From Haloarcula marismortui ATCC 43049 (GTDB lineage Archaea > Halobacteriota > Halobacteria > Halobacteriales > Haloarculaceae), in contig NC_006396.1 of the NCBI RefSeq assembly GCF_000011085.1, forward strand, positions 1,984,001 to 2,048,000: a DNA stretch of 64,000 nt, read 5' to 3'. Position 1 is the stretch's first letter. Every line of letters begins with the position of its first letter. The notes beneath the pieces are model-generated. The model made no database searches. It saw only the letters and a program-made list of their open reading frames with translations, and was not told where the DNA came from. Below, in pieces: positions 1-8,213 of the stretch. Made by a program: the position numbers and the translations under genes.

Positions 1-163
1 TCGAGAGCGTCTGTGAGACACAGCACCCCGAACTCCAGCCGGACTCCCACCCAGCAGCGTGTCACCTTTACGACCAGAATGACAGCGACAGTACCTGAAT
101 AATATTACTTAGCTGCACATAACTCTCAGGAGATATATAGCAGAATCATTGTTCTATCCGGTA

Positions 164-174
164 CAATTATAATA
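164..174 (+). promoter_or_regulatory. TATA box of the peptide ABC importer operon
   Basis: An A/T-rich stretch (caattataata) lies about 26 bases before the ATG at 196. That is the distance expected when an archaeal transcript starts at or next to the start codon. Bases 1-163 contain no gene that I can support. Confidence 0.55.
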
Positions 175-195
175 GATCTGTTTGAACAAAGTCCC

Positions 196-1923
196 ATGTC
201 ATCCGGTGATTCTATCGACAGACGAAGCTTCCTTACCGCGGCCGGCAGTGCCGCGGCAGCCGCAACGCTCGCAGGTTGTTCCGGCGACGGCGGTGATGGT
301 GGCGGAACCGAAGGTGGAGACGGTGGCGACGGCACTGGTAGCGACGGCGGGGACGGCAGAAGCGACCAGACGCTCGTGTACGCCCGCGGTGACCACCCGG
401 AAAACTACGACCCACAGCAGTCGACCAGCGGCGAGGTGGCGAAGGTCACCAATCAGGTGTTTGACACCCTCATCCAGTTCGCAGCCGGGAGCGGCGGCCA
501 GCTCGAAGACGCGCTCGCAACCGACTACACTCTCGAGGGAACCACCGCAACGCTGACCCTCCGAGAGGGTGTGATGTTCCACAACGGCGAGGAGTTCACC
601 GCGTCAGACTTCAAGGCGACCTGGCAGCGGTTCACCCAGAGCGACTACGAGTACTACCTCGGCGATGATACCCGGTCGGGGTACGGTCCGTTCACGCTTG
701 GCGACTGGATCGAAAGCGTTGACGCGAGTCAGGACTACGAGCTGACAATCGAGCTTACACAGCAGTTCGCGCCGTTCCTGCGGAACCTCGCGATGTTCGC
801 CTCGGCAGTCCTCTCGAAAGCCCAGATCGAATCGCTGGGCGACAGTCAGGCCGACCTCGGAAGTGAACCCGCAGGCACTGGGGCCTTCCAGTTCGATACC
901 CTTGACAACCCGAACGAGCGTATTCGGTTGACGGCCAACAACGATTACTGGGGTGACGGCCCGAACGTCGGGACGGTCATCTTCAAGACCATCACCGAAA
1001 ACAGCACGCGAGTGCAGGACGTCATCAACGGGGCCTCACACATCACGGACAACCTCGACTCCTCCGGATTCCAGCGCGCCGAGGAAAGCGGAACGGCGAC
1101 CCTGTTGCGGAAGGACGGCATCAACCACGGCTACATGGCGATGAACATGGCGCGGTTCGAGCCGTTCCGGGACCGGCAGGTCCGCCAGGCCATCGCCCAC
1201 GCTGTCAACACCGAGGCCATCGTCAACCAGATCTATCAGGGCTTTGCAACGCAGGCCTCCCAGCCGCTCCCGCCGGACGTGCTCGGACACAACGACGACC
1301 TCGACCCGTATCCGACGGACAAGGAGCAGGCGCAATCGATGCTCGAAGAGGCGGGCTACGGCGACGGCTTCGAGTTCGAACTCGCGACGTTCTCGAACCC
1401 TCGGGGATACAACCCCAGCCCGGTCAACACGGCGAATCAGGTGAAGTCGGACCTGGAGGAAATCGGTCTGACGGTCAACATCAACCAGTTCTCCAACTTC
1501 GGGCCGTATCTGGACTACACGTCGGCCGGGAAACACGACGCGTGTTTCCTCGGCTGGTACACCGACAATGCCGATCCGGACAACTTCCTGTACGTCCTGC
1601 TGGACCCACAGGTGGAGATGGACGCCGTCCCCGACGGGCAGGACTGGGTCAGTTTCGATTCTGACGGGTACAACACCCTCAACGTGTCCGGCTGGGCCAA
1701 CACCGACTACATGGAACTCGTCCGGGAAGCCCAGCGGACCTACGCGGAGGGCGACCGCGAGACGATGTACGAAGAGGCCAGCCAGCTAGCCTACGACGAG
1801 TCTCCGTGGGTGTTCCTCGACTACGCCGAGACGCTCCGAGCAGTCAACGAGACTGTCGTTGAAGACTCCTACACCGTCAGCTCTGTCGGTGGCCCGTATC
1901 TTAACACGGTCGAGCTGCAGTAG
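196..1923 (+). CDS. ABC transporter substrate-binding lipoprotein, SBP family 5 (peptide type)
   Basis: A 575-residue extracellular binding protein of the DppA/OppA (SBP_bac_5) family, which captures peptides or similar solutes for an ABC importer. The N-terminus has a Tat motif (RRSFLTAAG) and a lipobox (LAGC). A Gly/Asp/Ser-rich linker typical of haloarchaeal surface lipoproteins follows to about residue 60. The mature domain shows family features: a YDPQQST-like segment early, TLREGVMFHNGEEFTASD, and a C-terminal part with AYDESPWVFLDY. It is first in an operon with two permeases, 20 bases upstream of the next gene. The solute cannot be read from sequence: peptides are the family default, but nickel and sugars are also known for this family. 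Confidence 0.93.
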   Translation: MSSGDSIDRRSFLTAAGSAAAAATLAGCSGDGGDGGGTEGGDGGDGTGSDGGDGRSDQTLVYARGDHPENYDPQQSTSGEVAKVTNQVFDTLIQFAAGSGGQLEDALATDYTLEGTTATLTLREGVMFHNGEEFTASDFKATWQRFTQSDYEYYLGDDTRSGYGPFTLGDWIESVDASQDYELTIELTQQFAPFLRNLAMFASAVLSKAQIESLGDSQADLGSEPAGTGAFQFDTLDNPNERIRLTANNDYWGDGPNVGTVIFKTITENSTRVQDVINGASHITDNLDSSGFQRAEESGTATLLRKDGINHGYMAMNMARFEPFRDRQVRQAIAHAVNTEAIVNQIYQGFATQASQPLPPDVLGHNDDLDPYPTDKEQAQSMLEEAGYGDGFEFELATFSNPRGYNPSPVNTANQVKSDLEEIGLTVNINQFSNFGPYLDYTSAGKHDACFLGWYTDNADPDNFLYVLLDPQVEMDAVPDGQDWVSFDSDGYNTLNVSGWANTDYMELVREAQRTYAEGDRETMYEEASQLAYDESPWVFLDYAETLRAVNETVVEDSYTVSSVGGPYLNTVELQ

Positions 1924-1943
1924 CGCTCTAAGAGAACTTTCGA

Positions 1944-3026
1944 ATGAACTGGACACAGTTTCTTTTCAGGCTGGTCGAGCCGGTGGTACCGCCACGGTTC
2001 GTCATCAAGCGGCTGCTGTTGCTCATCCCAGTCCTGTTCGGCGTCGCATCGGTCGTCTTCGCGATCCTCCACCTGGCTCCGGGGGACCCGGCTATCATTA
2101 TTGCCGGCCAGCGAGCGTCGGCCGAACAGCTAGAACAGATACGTGTTGAGCTGGGACTTCGGCGGCCGCTCTGGGAACAGTATCTGGGCTTCTTGTGGGA
2201 CGCGGCACGGTTCGACTTCGGCCAGTCCTACAGCATCAGCCGCGGGAACAGCGTCCGCTCGGTCATCTCGGACCGGCTCCCCATCACGCTCGAACTCGCG
2301 ATTTACGGCCAGGCGGCGGGCATCCTGCTCGGACTGCCACTGGGCATCATCTCCGCGGTCAAGCAGGACTCACTGACTGACCACGTCACTCGGATCGGGG
2401 CGCTGACTGGTATCTCGGTCCCGATATTCTGGTCCGGACCGTTGCTCATCCTGCTGTTCTCGACGTACCTCGACGTGTTCCCGACCAGCGGGCGTATCGC
2501 TTCGACGTTGTTCCTGCCCGACACCTGGACGCTGTTCGGCCGTGAGCTGCCCCTGACCGGGATGATAACGCTCGATACGATCCTGCTTGGAAACACCGAG
2601 GCGTTCCTCTCGGCGGCCCATCACCTGTTCCTGCCGGCGGTGGTCATCGGCGTCTACTCGACGGCGCTCATCTCACGAATGATGCGTTCCTCGATGCTCG
2701 AAGTCATCCGTCAGGACTACATCCGGACCGCGCGGGCGAAAGGGCAGGGCGCGAAGATCACGCTGATGAAACACGGCTTCCGAAACGCGCTGATTCCGGT
2801 CGTCACCGTCATCGGCATCCAGTTCGGCACGCTGCTGGGCGGGGCAGTCCTGACCGAAACCGTGTTCGGTATCAACGGGATGGGGCTGACTATCGTCACC
2901 GCCATCGGCGTCTCTGACTACCCGGTGGTTCAGGGAACGGTGCTCACCTTCGCCCTGCTGTTCACGCTCGTGAACCTCTTCGTCGATGTCACCTATAGCT
3001 ATCTCGACCCACGGATTCAACAATGA
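1944..3026 (+). CDS. ABC transporter permease, DppB type
   Basis: A 360-residue integral membrane permease of the binding-protein-dependent family (DppB/OppB). An N-terminal TM segment (LLLLIPVLFGVASVVFAIL) is followed by the conserved LxPGDPA motif, and later by the EAA loop (DYIRTARAKGQGAKITLMKHGFRNALIPV written as its parts) that contacts the ATPase. About six TM helices can be seen. It overlaps the next permease by four bases (ATGA), so the two are translationally coupled. It should form a heterodimer with that permease and receive solute from the upstream lipoprotein. Confidence 0.93.
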   Translation: MNWTQFLFRLVEPVVPPRFVIKRLLLLIPVLFGVASVVFAILHLAPGDPAIIIAGQRASAEQLEQIRVELGLRRPLWEQYLGFLWDAARFDFGQSYSISRGNSVRSVISDRLPITLELAIYGQAAGILLGLPLGIISAVKQDSLTDHVTRIGALTGISVPIFWSGPLLILLFSTYLDVFPTSGRIASTLFLPDTWTLFGRELPLTGMITLDTILLGNTEAFLSAAHHLFLPAVVIGVYSTALISRMMRSSMLEVIRQDYIRTARAKGQGAKITLMKHGFRNALIPVVTVIGIQFGTLLGGAVLTETVFGINGMGLTIVTAIGVSDYPVVQGTVLTFALLFTLVNLFVDVTYSYLDPRIQQ

Positions 3027-3952
3027 GTACGGACACCGAGACACGGGGCACGTTGGGACGCCTGCGGGCGTCCCCGTTCCTCGCCGACCTGCTGACGAAC
3101 CGCCTCGCCGTCGTCGGGCTGACGATTATCCTCAGCATGGCCGCTGTCGCCATCTACGCCCGCGTGACCTACGACTTCGGCGCGCTTACGAGCTCGCAGC
3201 TCGGCACCGAAATCGCCGACCGCGCGCCGCCCGGTTGGCTCGGTCCCGCTCCGGCGAACCAGCAACTGTTCGGCACGGACGCGGCGGCCCGTGACATCTA
3301 CAAGCGGAGCCTGTACGGTGCGTGGTTGGCCCTGAAGTTCGGGACGATTACCGTCGGCACCTCGACTACCGTCGGTGTCGGCCTGGGTATCATTGCGGCG
3401 TACTACGGCGACGTGACCGACAACGTCATCATGCGAACGATGGACGTGCTGTTGGCGTTCCCGCCACTGTTGCTCGCGCTCGCGCTGGTCGCCATCTTCC
3501 CGCGGGACCTCGGGCTCTGGCGGGCCGTGGTGGCGCTCGTGCTGGTGTACACGCCGCGGTTCGCCCGGGTCGTCCGCGGGGCCGCGCTCAAAGTGCTCGA
3601 AGACGAGTACGTCGACGCCACAGTTGCGCTTGGCGCGACCGACCCGCGAGTTCTCGTCCGGCACATCCTGCCGAACACGCTCGCGCCGATTACCGTCCAG
3701 TCCACGCTGAACTTCGGGCTCGCCATCATCGACCTCGCGGCGCTGTCGTTCCTCGGGTTCGGTGCGCAGGCAGGGACGCCATCGTGGGGCCTGATGCTAT
3801 CCCGCGGTGTCGAGAACGGCCTCCTGACCGGCGAGTGGTGGCTCTCCTTCTTCCCAGGGCTGTTCCTCGCAATCACCGTGCTCGGGTTCAATCTGCTCGG
3901 TGACGGGATGCGGGACGCACTCGATCCGCGGATGCGCGACGCGATTGACTGA
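3023..3952 (+). CDS. ABC transporter permease, DppC type
   Basis: A 309-residue second permease of the peptide-type importer. It has an N-terminal TM (VVGLTIILSMAAVAIYARV), a short extracellular segment with GTDAAARDI typical of DppC proteins, and the EAA loop around VALGATDPRVLVRHILPN. The C-terminus DALDPRMRD matches the family ending. No DppD/DppF-type ATPase follows: the next gene is a small membrane protein and the one after that is on the other strand. The ATPases must therefore be encoded elsewhere, unless they lie to the left of the window. Confidence 0.93.
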   Translation: MSTDTETRGTLGRLRASPFLADLLTNRLAVVGLTIILSMAAVAIYARVTYDFGALTSSQLGTEIADRAPPGWLGPAPANQQLFGTDAAARDIYKRSLYGAWLALKFGTITVGTSTTVGVGLGIIAAYYGDVTDNVIMRTMDVLLAFPPLLLALALVAIFPRDLGLWRAVVALVLVYTPRFARVVRGAALKVLEDEYVDATVALGATDPRVLVRHILPNTLAPITVQSTLNFGLAIIDLAALSFLGFGAQAGTPSWGLMLSRGVENGLLTGEWWLSFFPGLFLAITVLGFNLLGDGMRDALDPRMRDAID

Positions 3953-4317
3953 TGGCCCAGCGTGGTGACCCACCGCCACTCCGGCAGTACGTCGCGGTCC
4001 GTGCGCGACTGGTGGGGAGCGGACTGGTCGTCGGCCTCCTGCTTGGCGGCCTCGGAATGGCAGGCTGGACGCTCTACACCGGTGATGCGCGGTCGAGTGA
4101 AGCGACGGTGTTCGCCCTCGGCGCGATGGTGTTCGGCTTTGGCCTGCTGGGCTGGTCCGGGTCGATACTCGCCGGCCGCGGCATCGAAGCTATGCAGGAA
4201 CACATGGACACGCGAAGCAACTGGACCGAACGCGATTCGCGGCGGGCAATGGCCCGGCTCTGTGGCGGTGGCGGCGGGATAATGGTCGGGACGTCAGTCG
4301 TCGCGGCGTTACTCTAG
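3952..4317 (+). CDS. Small membrane protein of unknown function, end of importer operon
   Basis: A 121-residue protein with two clear TM helices (about residues 21-43 and 55-75) and a third hydrophobic stretch at the C-terminus (GGGGGIMVGTSVVAALL). Its ATG shares the last base of the permease stop, so it is the fourth gene of the importer operon. A soluble stretch with paired charges (EAMQEHMDTRSNWTERDSRR) lies between helices 2 and 3. I do not recognise the family. Its coupling to the permease suggests, but does not show, a role near the transporter. The 3' end overlaps convergent pyrC by nine bases. Confidence 0.75.
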   Translation: MAQRGDPPPLRQYVAVRARLVGSGLVVGLLLGGLGMAGWTLYTGDARSSEATVFALGAMVFGFGLLGWSGSILAGRGIEAMQEHMDTRSNWTERDSRRAMARLCGGGGGIMVGTSVVAALL

Positions 4318-5640
4318 CCGCTCGCTGTCCGCACCGCGGACGTTTTCGCCCTGATGATCGTAGAACACGTCCTCTTGAGCAGTGCTGTCGTCGGCTTCCA
4401 GCGCGTCGCCGCGCTCGTAGACGACCGTCCCACGGACCATCGTCCATTCAGGGAACACCGCATCGTGGCCCTCGAACGGCGTCCAGTCGCATTTCGAGTG
4501 GAGCGCCGCACCGCTGATCTCACTCGTCTCGGTCGTGTCCACGAGCACGAGGTCGGCGTCCTTGCCGGCTTCGATGGCACCCTTCTGTGGGATGTCGAAC
4601 ACGTCGGCCGGGTTGCGTGCAGTGAGGTCCCGAACACGCTCGTAGGTGAGCCCGCTGTCCGGGTCACGAGCTTCAGCCAGTAGGAGCGGGAGGACCGTCT
4701 CGACACCGGGGACGCCCGACGGCGCGTCCCAAATGCCGGCGTCTTTCTCCTCGCGGGTGTGTGGCGCGTGGTCCGTCGCGATCATATCGACGGTGCCGTC
4801 CACGACGCGCTCGTAGAGCTTTTGACGGCGTTTTTCGCGGCGCAGAGGCGGGTTCATCCGCCCGAACGTGCCCAGCTCCGAGAGGTCGCGCCGAGAGAGC
4901 AACAGGTGATGTGGCGTCACCTCGGTCGTCATCCCGGCCTCGCTGGCAATGTCAACACCCTCCGGGGTGGACGTGTGCGCGATGTGTATCGTCGCATCGT
5001 GTTTCTGCGCGACTTCGCAGGCCCGCTCGACGGCTTTCTCTTCGGCCTTTGCAGTCCGGAACGCGCTCCAGGCATCCGCGTCGTCGCGGGCCTTGGCGTC
5101 GTCGTTGAAGTAATCGGCGTCCTCAGCGTGGACGGTGACCGGCACGTCGTTGTCGGTGGCAGCTTCCAGTGCGTCTGCGAACAGGTCGGCCTCGATACCC
5201 ATGTCACCGGTCGAGTCCGCGAGGAACACTTCGCCGAGTGCGAACAGCCGACGGCGCAGGAGGACGTTCGGAATCCAGTCGGCCGTGACGCCGCCGTTGA
5301 TACCCCAGTCGACGACAGAGTCGGCAGCGAACTCGGCTTTTTGATCGAACGACTCGCCGTCGATGGTTGGCGGGTCGGTGTTTGGCTGGTCGACGACAGC
5401 CGTAACGCCACCGGCCGCCGCGGACCGGGACCCGCTCTCCCACGTCTCCTTGTGGGGGTAGCCGGGCTGGCGGAAGTGGACATGAACGTCAATCATTCCC
5501 GGGAACAACCGCTTGCCGGTCGCTTCGATAACGTGCTGGTCGGACGCGTCGAGGTCGCGGCCGACCTCGGCGATGGACTCGCCACGAACCCGGACATCCC
5601 GCTGGCGGCCGTCCGGCAGCGTCGCGTTACGGATGAGCAT
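4309..5640 (-). CDS. pyrC: Dihydroorotase
   Basis: A 443-residue amidohydrolase that interconverts carbamoyl-aspartate and dihydroorotate in de novo pyrimidine synthesis. The metal-binding HxH lies in DVHVHFRQPG (about residues 51-60). The later landmarks are present: HAEDADY, HIAHTSTPEGV, the catalytic ATDHAPHTREEKD, and a GVPGVETVLPLL segment. The length fits class I dihydroorotases. It is separated by 25 bases from the upstream lipoate ligase-like gene on the same strand. Confidence 0.93.
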   Translation of the reverse strand: MLIRNATLPDGRQRDVRVRGESIAEVGRDLDASDQHVIEATGKRLFPGMIDVHVHFRQPGYPHKETWESGSRSAAAGGVTAVVDQPNTDPPTIDGESFDQKAEFAADSVVDWGINGGVTADWIPNVLLRRRLFALGEVFLADSTGDMGIEADLFADALEAATDNDVPVTVHAEDADYFNDDAKARDDADAWSAFRTAKAEEKAVERACEVAQKHDATIHIAHTSTPEGVDIASEAGMTTEVTPHHLLLSRRDLSELGTFGRMNPPLRREKRRQKLYERVVDGTVDMIATDHAPHTREEKDAGIWDAPSGVPGVETVLPLLLAEARDPDSGLTYERVRDLTARNPADVFDIPQKGAIEAGKDADLVLVDTTETSEISGAALHSKCDWTPFEGHDAVFPEWTMVRGTVVYERGDALEADDSTAQEDVFYDHQGENVRGADSERLE

Positions 5641-5664
5641 ACGCCCAGTCGGCCGGGCGCGCCC

Positions 5665-6348
5665 CTAAGTCTCTCGGATAGCGCTCACCGACACGTCGCG
5701 GCCGTCAGCCAGCGACCGCTCCAGCGCCGCGATGACCTGTTCAGGGTCGTCGGTCCCCCCAGCGTTGGCGACGCTCCCGACGCTCTGTGGGTCGAACGGG
5801 ACATCGAGTGACTCGTATATGGGAGCCAGCACCTCAGCGATAGCCTCGTGGTCTCGAACGACGACGATGCCGCCGATAACAGCGACGGACTGGCGGACAC
5901 GCTGGGCGAGCCCCGAGATTTTCCCGTCGGCCTGAATCGAGTGGCTCCCCGGACAGAACGCGGCGTCCGGTTCCCCGGTCCGGGCGGTGATGCCGCAGTC
6001 CTCAAGTGCGCGCTGCACAGCGGTTTTAGCCCACTCGTAGCGGTCATCAATAGTTCCTCGCGGGTCCTCGGTCGGGACGGCGAGGGAGAACGAGACAGTC
6101 GACCCGGTGTAGGCGACGGCGCGACCTCCCACGGCGCGCTCGATGACAGTGTACCCCCGGTCGCGAGCGGCCCGGCACGCCCGGTCATAGCTGTCGCTGT
6201 TCGCGTCACGGCGGCCAAACGCGACCTGTCTGTGCGGTCGCCAGACTCGCAGGGCTGGCTCGCGGTCTTCGGCGACCGTTTCGGCTATCTCGCGGGTCCG
6301 CTCGAAGTCGGTTTCGGGGTCGGTGGCGCGGCCCCGTAGCAGACGCAT
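5665..6348 (-). CDS. Lipoate-protein ligase A family protein
   Basis: A 227-residue member of the biotin/lipoate A/B ligase family, which attaches lipoate (or a related acid) to carrier-protein lysines. The family signatures seen are WRPHRQVAFGRRD near residue 40, the ERAVGGRAVAYTGSTVSFSLAVP block around 70-90 (the RRxxGG-like motif reads RAVGGRAV), and GKISGLAQRVRQ with its conserved lysine. The reading frame stays open upstream to 7227, but that part is antisense to another gene. I chose the ATG at 6348 because homology begins there. Whether it uses lipoate, octanoate or another acid is unknown. Confidence 0.85.
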   Translation of the reverse strand: MRLLRGRATDPETDFERTREIAETVAEDREPALRVWRPHRQVAFGRRDANSDSYDRACRAARDRGYTVIERAVGGRAVAYTGSTVSFSLAVPTEDPRGTIDDRYEWAKTAVQRALEDCGITARTGEPDAAFCPGSHSIQADGKISGLAQRVRQSVAVIGGIVVVRDHEAIAEVLAPIYESLDVPFDPQSVGSVANAGGTDDPEQVIAALERSLADGRDVSVSAIRET

Positions 6349-6573
6349 AACCGAGCGGTACGGTCCCGTCGGATTAAAACAGTCCGCCGGTCCAACAGGT
6401 GACCCCGCAGCGGTGGATAGCGAACAGGCGACACATGGCCGTCGCGGCGGGACGTGTCGCACACCCGCTGCCCCCGCCGCGGTCGTCGTCAGCGCACACG
6501 AAGCGGTGGCCCCGGGATAGCTCTTGAACCTTCGGACGACAGAGCCATACCGATACACCCCTAATCGCCGTCG

Positions 6574-7428
6574 ATGCCCGTCACGATATCGCGGGATGTG
6601 CTTTTCCAGTACTACCGGTTCTCCCTGTACAATTCGCCGTTCGACGCCCACGACGAGGGATGTGCTATCGACCTCTACCCCGACGGCGAACGTGCGCCGT
6701 CGCCGGTCGCCGGCGAGGTCGTCGATACGAAGACGGTTCAGGCCCCACCAAAGGCCTACGCGGCCGAGCACGACCACCTCATTTTGATCGACACCGGCGA
6801 CACTGTGGCTCGGCTGCTGCATGTCGACCCCGCCGTCGAACCCGGCGAAACGGTCGCTGTCGGCGATGACCTCGGAGCGCTGGTGCGAGCGGGCTTTTTC
6901 GCGCCGTGGGTTCCGAACCACATCCACCTCGGCTTCCGCGACCCTGATGCGAACCCCTACCGGGCGTCGGGGTCGCTGCCGGTCGACGTGGCCGCCGACG
7001 TGACGCCGGTGTTCTGGGACGGGACCGGCACCGTCGTTGACGGCGGCGAAACGTGGGCCCGGCTCGACGAACCTGCCCATCCGGCCCCCGGTGACTCCTT
7101 CGTCGGCATCGCCAACGATGTTGGCGGCGACGGTTCGGGCGTTCTCGACGGCGGCTTGCCCCACTACTCGGGCGGTGGCCTGCTGGGCGATGATAATGCT
7201 GGCGCCGCGGCTCTTGCAGGCCAGCACGTCGGGACAGCCGACGGCCGTACGGTCGCGTGGGACGACGTGGCCGTGCTGGCAAACGGCGAGCCCATAACCG
7301 GTATCGCGCTGTTCTGTGGCCGCGAGCGCTTCGGTGCGAAGCTCGTTGGCGAGGACATCGACCTCGCCCGTGGCGACGAAGTCCGAGTAACTATCGAACG
7401 GGGCGCGGCCGGTGACGACTCTACGTAG
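6574..7428 (+). CDS. Haloarchaeal protein with an M23-like (LytM/Gly-Gly peptidase fold) domain
   Basis: A 284-residue soluble protein. The first 140 residues look like the M23 metallopeptidase/lysostaphin beta fold: a GCAIDLYPDG segment followed by APSPVAGEVVDT, a LLHVDPAVEPGETVAVGDDLG hairpin, and a terminal HIHLGFRDP motif resembling the HxH zinc motif. The first zinc-binding HxxxD motif is not clearly present, so this is probably a non-peptidase or altered member. It has no signal peptide, which fits an internal or binding role, since haloarchaea lack murein. The C-terminal 140 residues resemble nothing I know. Confidence 0.75.
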   Translation: MPVTISRDVLFQYYRFSLYNSPFDAHDEGCAIDLYPDGERAPSPVAGEVVDTKTVQAPPKAYAAEHDHLILIDTGDTVARLLHVDPAVEPGETVAVGDDLGALVRAGFFAPWVPNHIHLGFRDPDANPYRASGSLPVDVAADVTPVFWDGTGTVVDGGETWARLDEPAHPAPGDSFVGIANDVGGDGSGVLDGGLPHYSGGGLLGDDNAGAAALAGQHVGTADGRTVAWDDVAVLANGEPITGIALFCGRERFGAKLVGEDIDLARGDEVRVTIERGAAGDDST

Positions 7429-7494
7429 CTATGACTTCCCGTAGCGCTCGGTGTGGGCCTGCTCCGCCTGTTCGTAGGCCAAGTCTTCAGCCAT
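7429..7494 (-). CDS. Possible 21-residue ORF downstream of the cysteine hydrolase
   Basis: ATG at 7494 and TAG at 7431-7429 encode a hydrophilic peptide beginning MAEDLAYEQAEQ and ending ERYGKS. It starts three bases after the stop of the cysteine hydrolase gene on the same strand and fits exactly before the convergent gene ending at 7428. The acidic composition is haloarchaeal, but the ORF is too short to support by itself. Confidence 0.25.
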   Translation of the reverse strand: MAEDLAYEQAEQAHTERYGKS

Positions 7495-7497
7495 CCG

Positions 7498-8070
7498 TCA
7501 GGCAAACGTGAGGCCGCCTCGGTCAGTCAGTTCGCCGAACAGCCACTCAGCGTGCTCCAGTGCATACTCGCGGTGCTCGTCCTCGATGTAGCCGACGGCG
7601 TCCTCGACGAGAACTGGTCGGTAGTCACGGAGGCCAGCGCTAGAGGCAGTGTGGAGCACGCAAACGTTCGCGAGCGTGCCACAGATAGCCAGGTCCTTGA
7701 CGCCGTGAGCGTCGAGCCATCCCTCCAGTTCCGTCTGGTAGAAGGCGTCGTAGGTGTGCTTGACGACGACCAGATCTTCGTCCTGTGGGTCGAGGTCATC
7801 GACGAGTTCGGTCTCCCAGGACCCTTCGACGACGTGTTCGCCCCATCGGTCGAACTCGTCGTAGTAGTGGGTGTCCTCGAACTGGTCGGGCGGATGCACG
7901 TCGCGGGTGAATACGACCTTCGCGCCGGCTTCGCGGGCACGGTCGACGAGTTCGGCACAGGGCTCAATGGCTGCTTCGCTGTCCGGTGCATAGAGGCTCC
8001 CATCGGGGTGGCAGAAGCCGTTCTGCATATCAACGACAATCAGGGCGGTCTGTGCTGGGTCGAGTTCCAT
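7498..8070 (-). CDS. Isochorismatase-family cysteine hydrolase, probable nicotinamidase
   Basis: A 190-residue cysteine hydrolase. The catalytic triad can be placed: Asp in VVDMQNGF, Lys in VVVKHTYDAF, and Cys in GTLANVCVLHTA. A zinc-site-like DxHP (FTRDVHPPDQF) and a following His (EDTHYYDEF) match nicotinamidases (PncA), which convert nicotinamide to nicotinate. A nicotinate phosphoribosyltransferase gene 4 kb away would provide the next step. I chose the ATG at 8070 (MELDP), since the upstream extension is unlike the family. Other isochorismatase-fold amidases cannot be excluded. Confidence 0.85.
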   Translation of the reverse strand: MELDPAQTALIVVDMQNGFCHPDGSLYAPDSEAAIEPCAELVDRAREAGAKVVFTRDVHPPDQFEDTHYYDEFDRWGEHVVEGSWETELVDDLDPQDEDLVVVKHTYDAFYQTELEGWLDAHGVKDLAICGTLANVCVLHTASSAGLRDYRPVLVEDAVGYIEDEHREYALEHAEWLFGELTDRGGLTFA

Positions 8071-8213
8071 ACGGGAACCTTGGCAGGGCGCGACTACGAA
8101 AGTTACTCCCACGGTGGGGTCGGCCCAAACAGACGCAGAAATTGTTTCTGGCCGGCGAATGGACTCACGATTAGCGTGTGACTTTTCACTGTGGTAACCT
8201 ACCGTGAAGGTAG

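Noticed and set aside
4759-5811. 350-codon frame on the plus strand within pyrC
   Set aside because: Shadow of dihydroorotase; no recognisable domain.
6349-7227. Long N-terminal extension of the lipoate ligase frame
   Set aside because: Antisense to the M23-like gene and not lipoate ligase in character.
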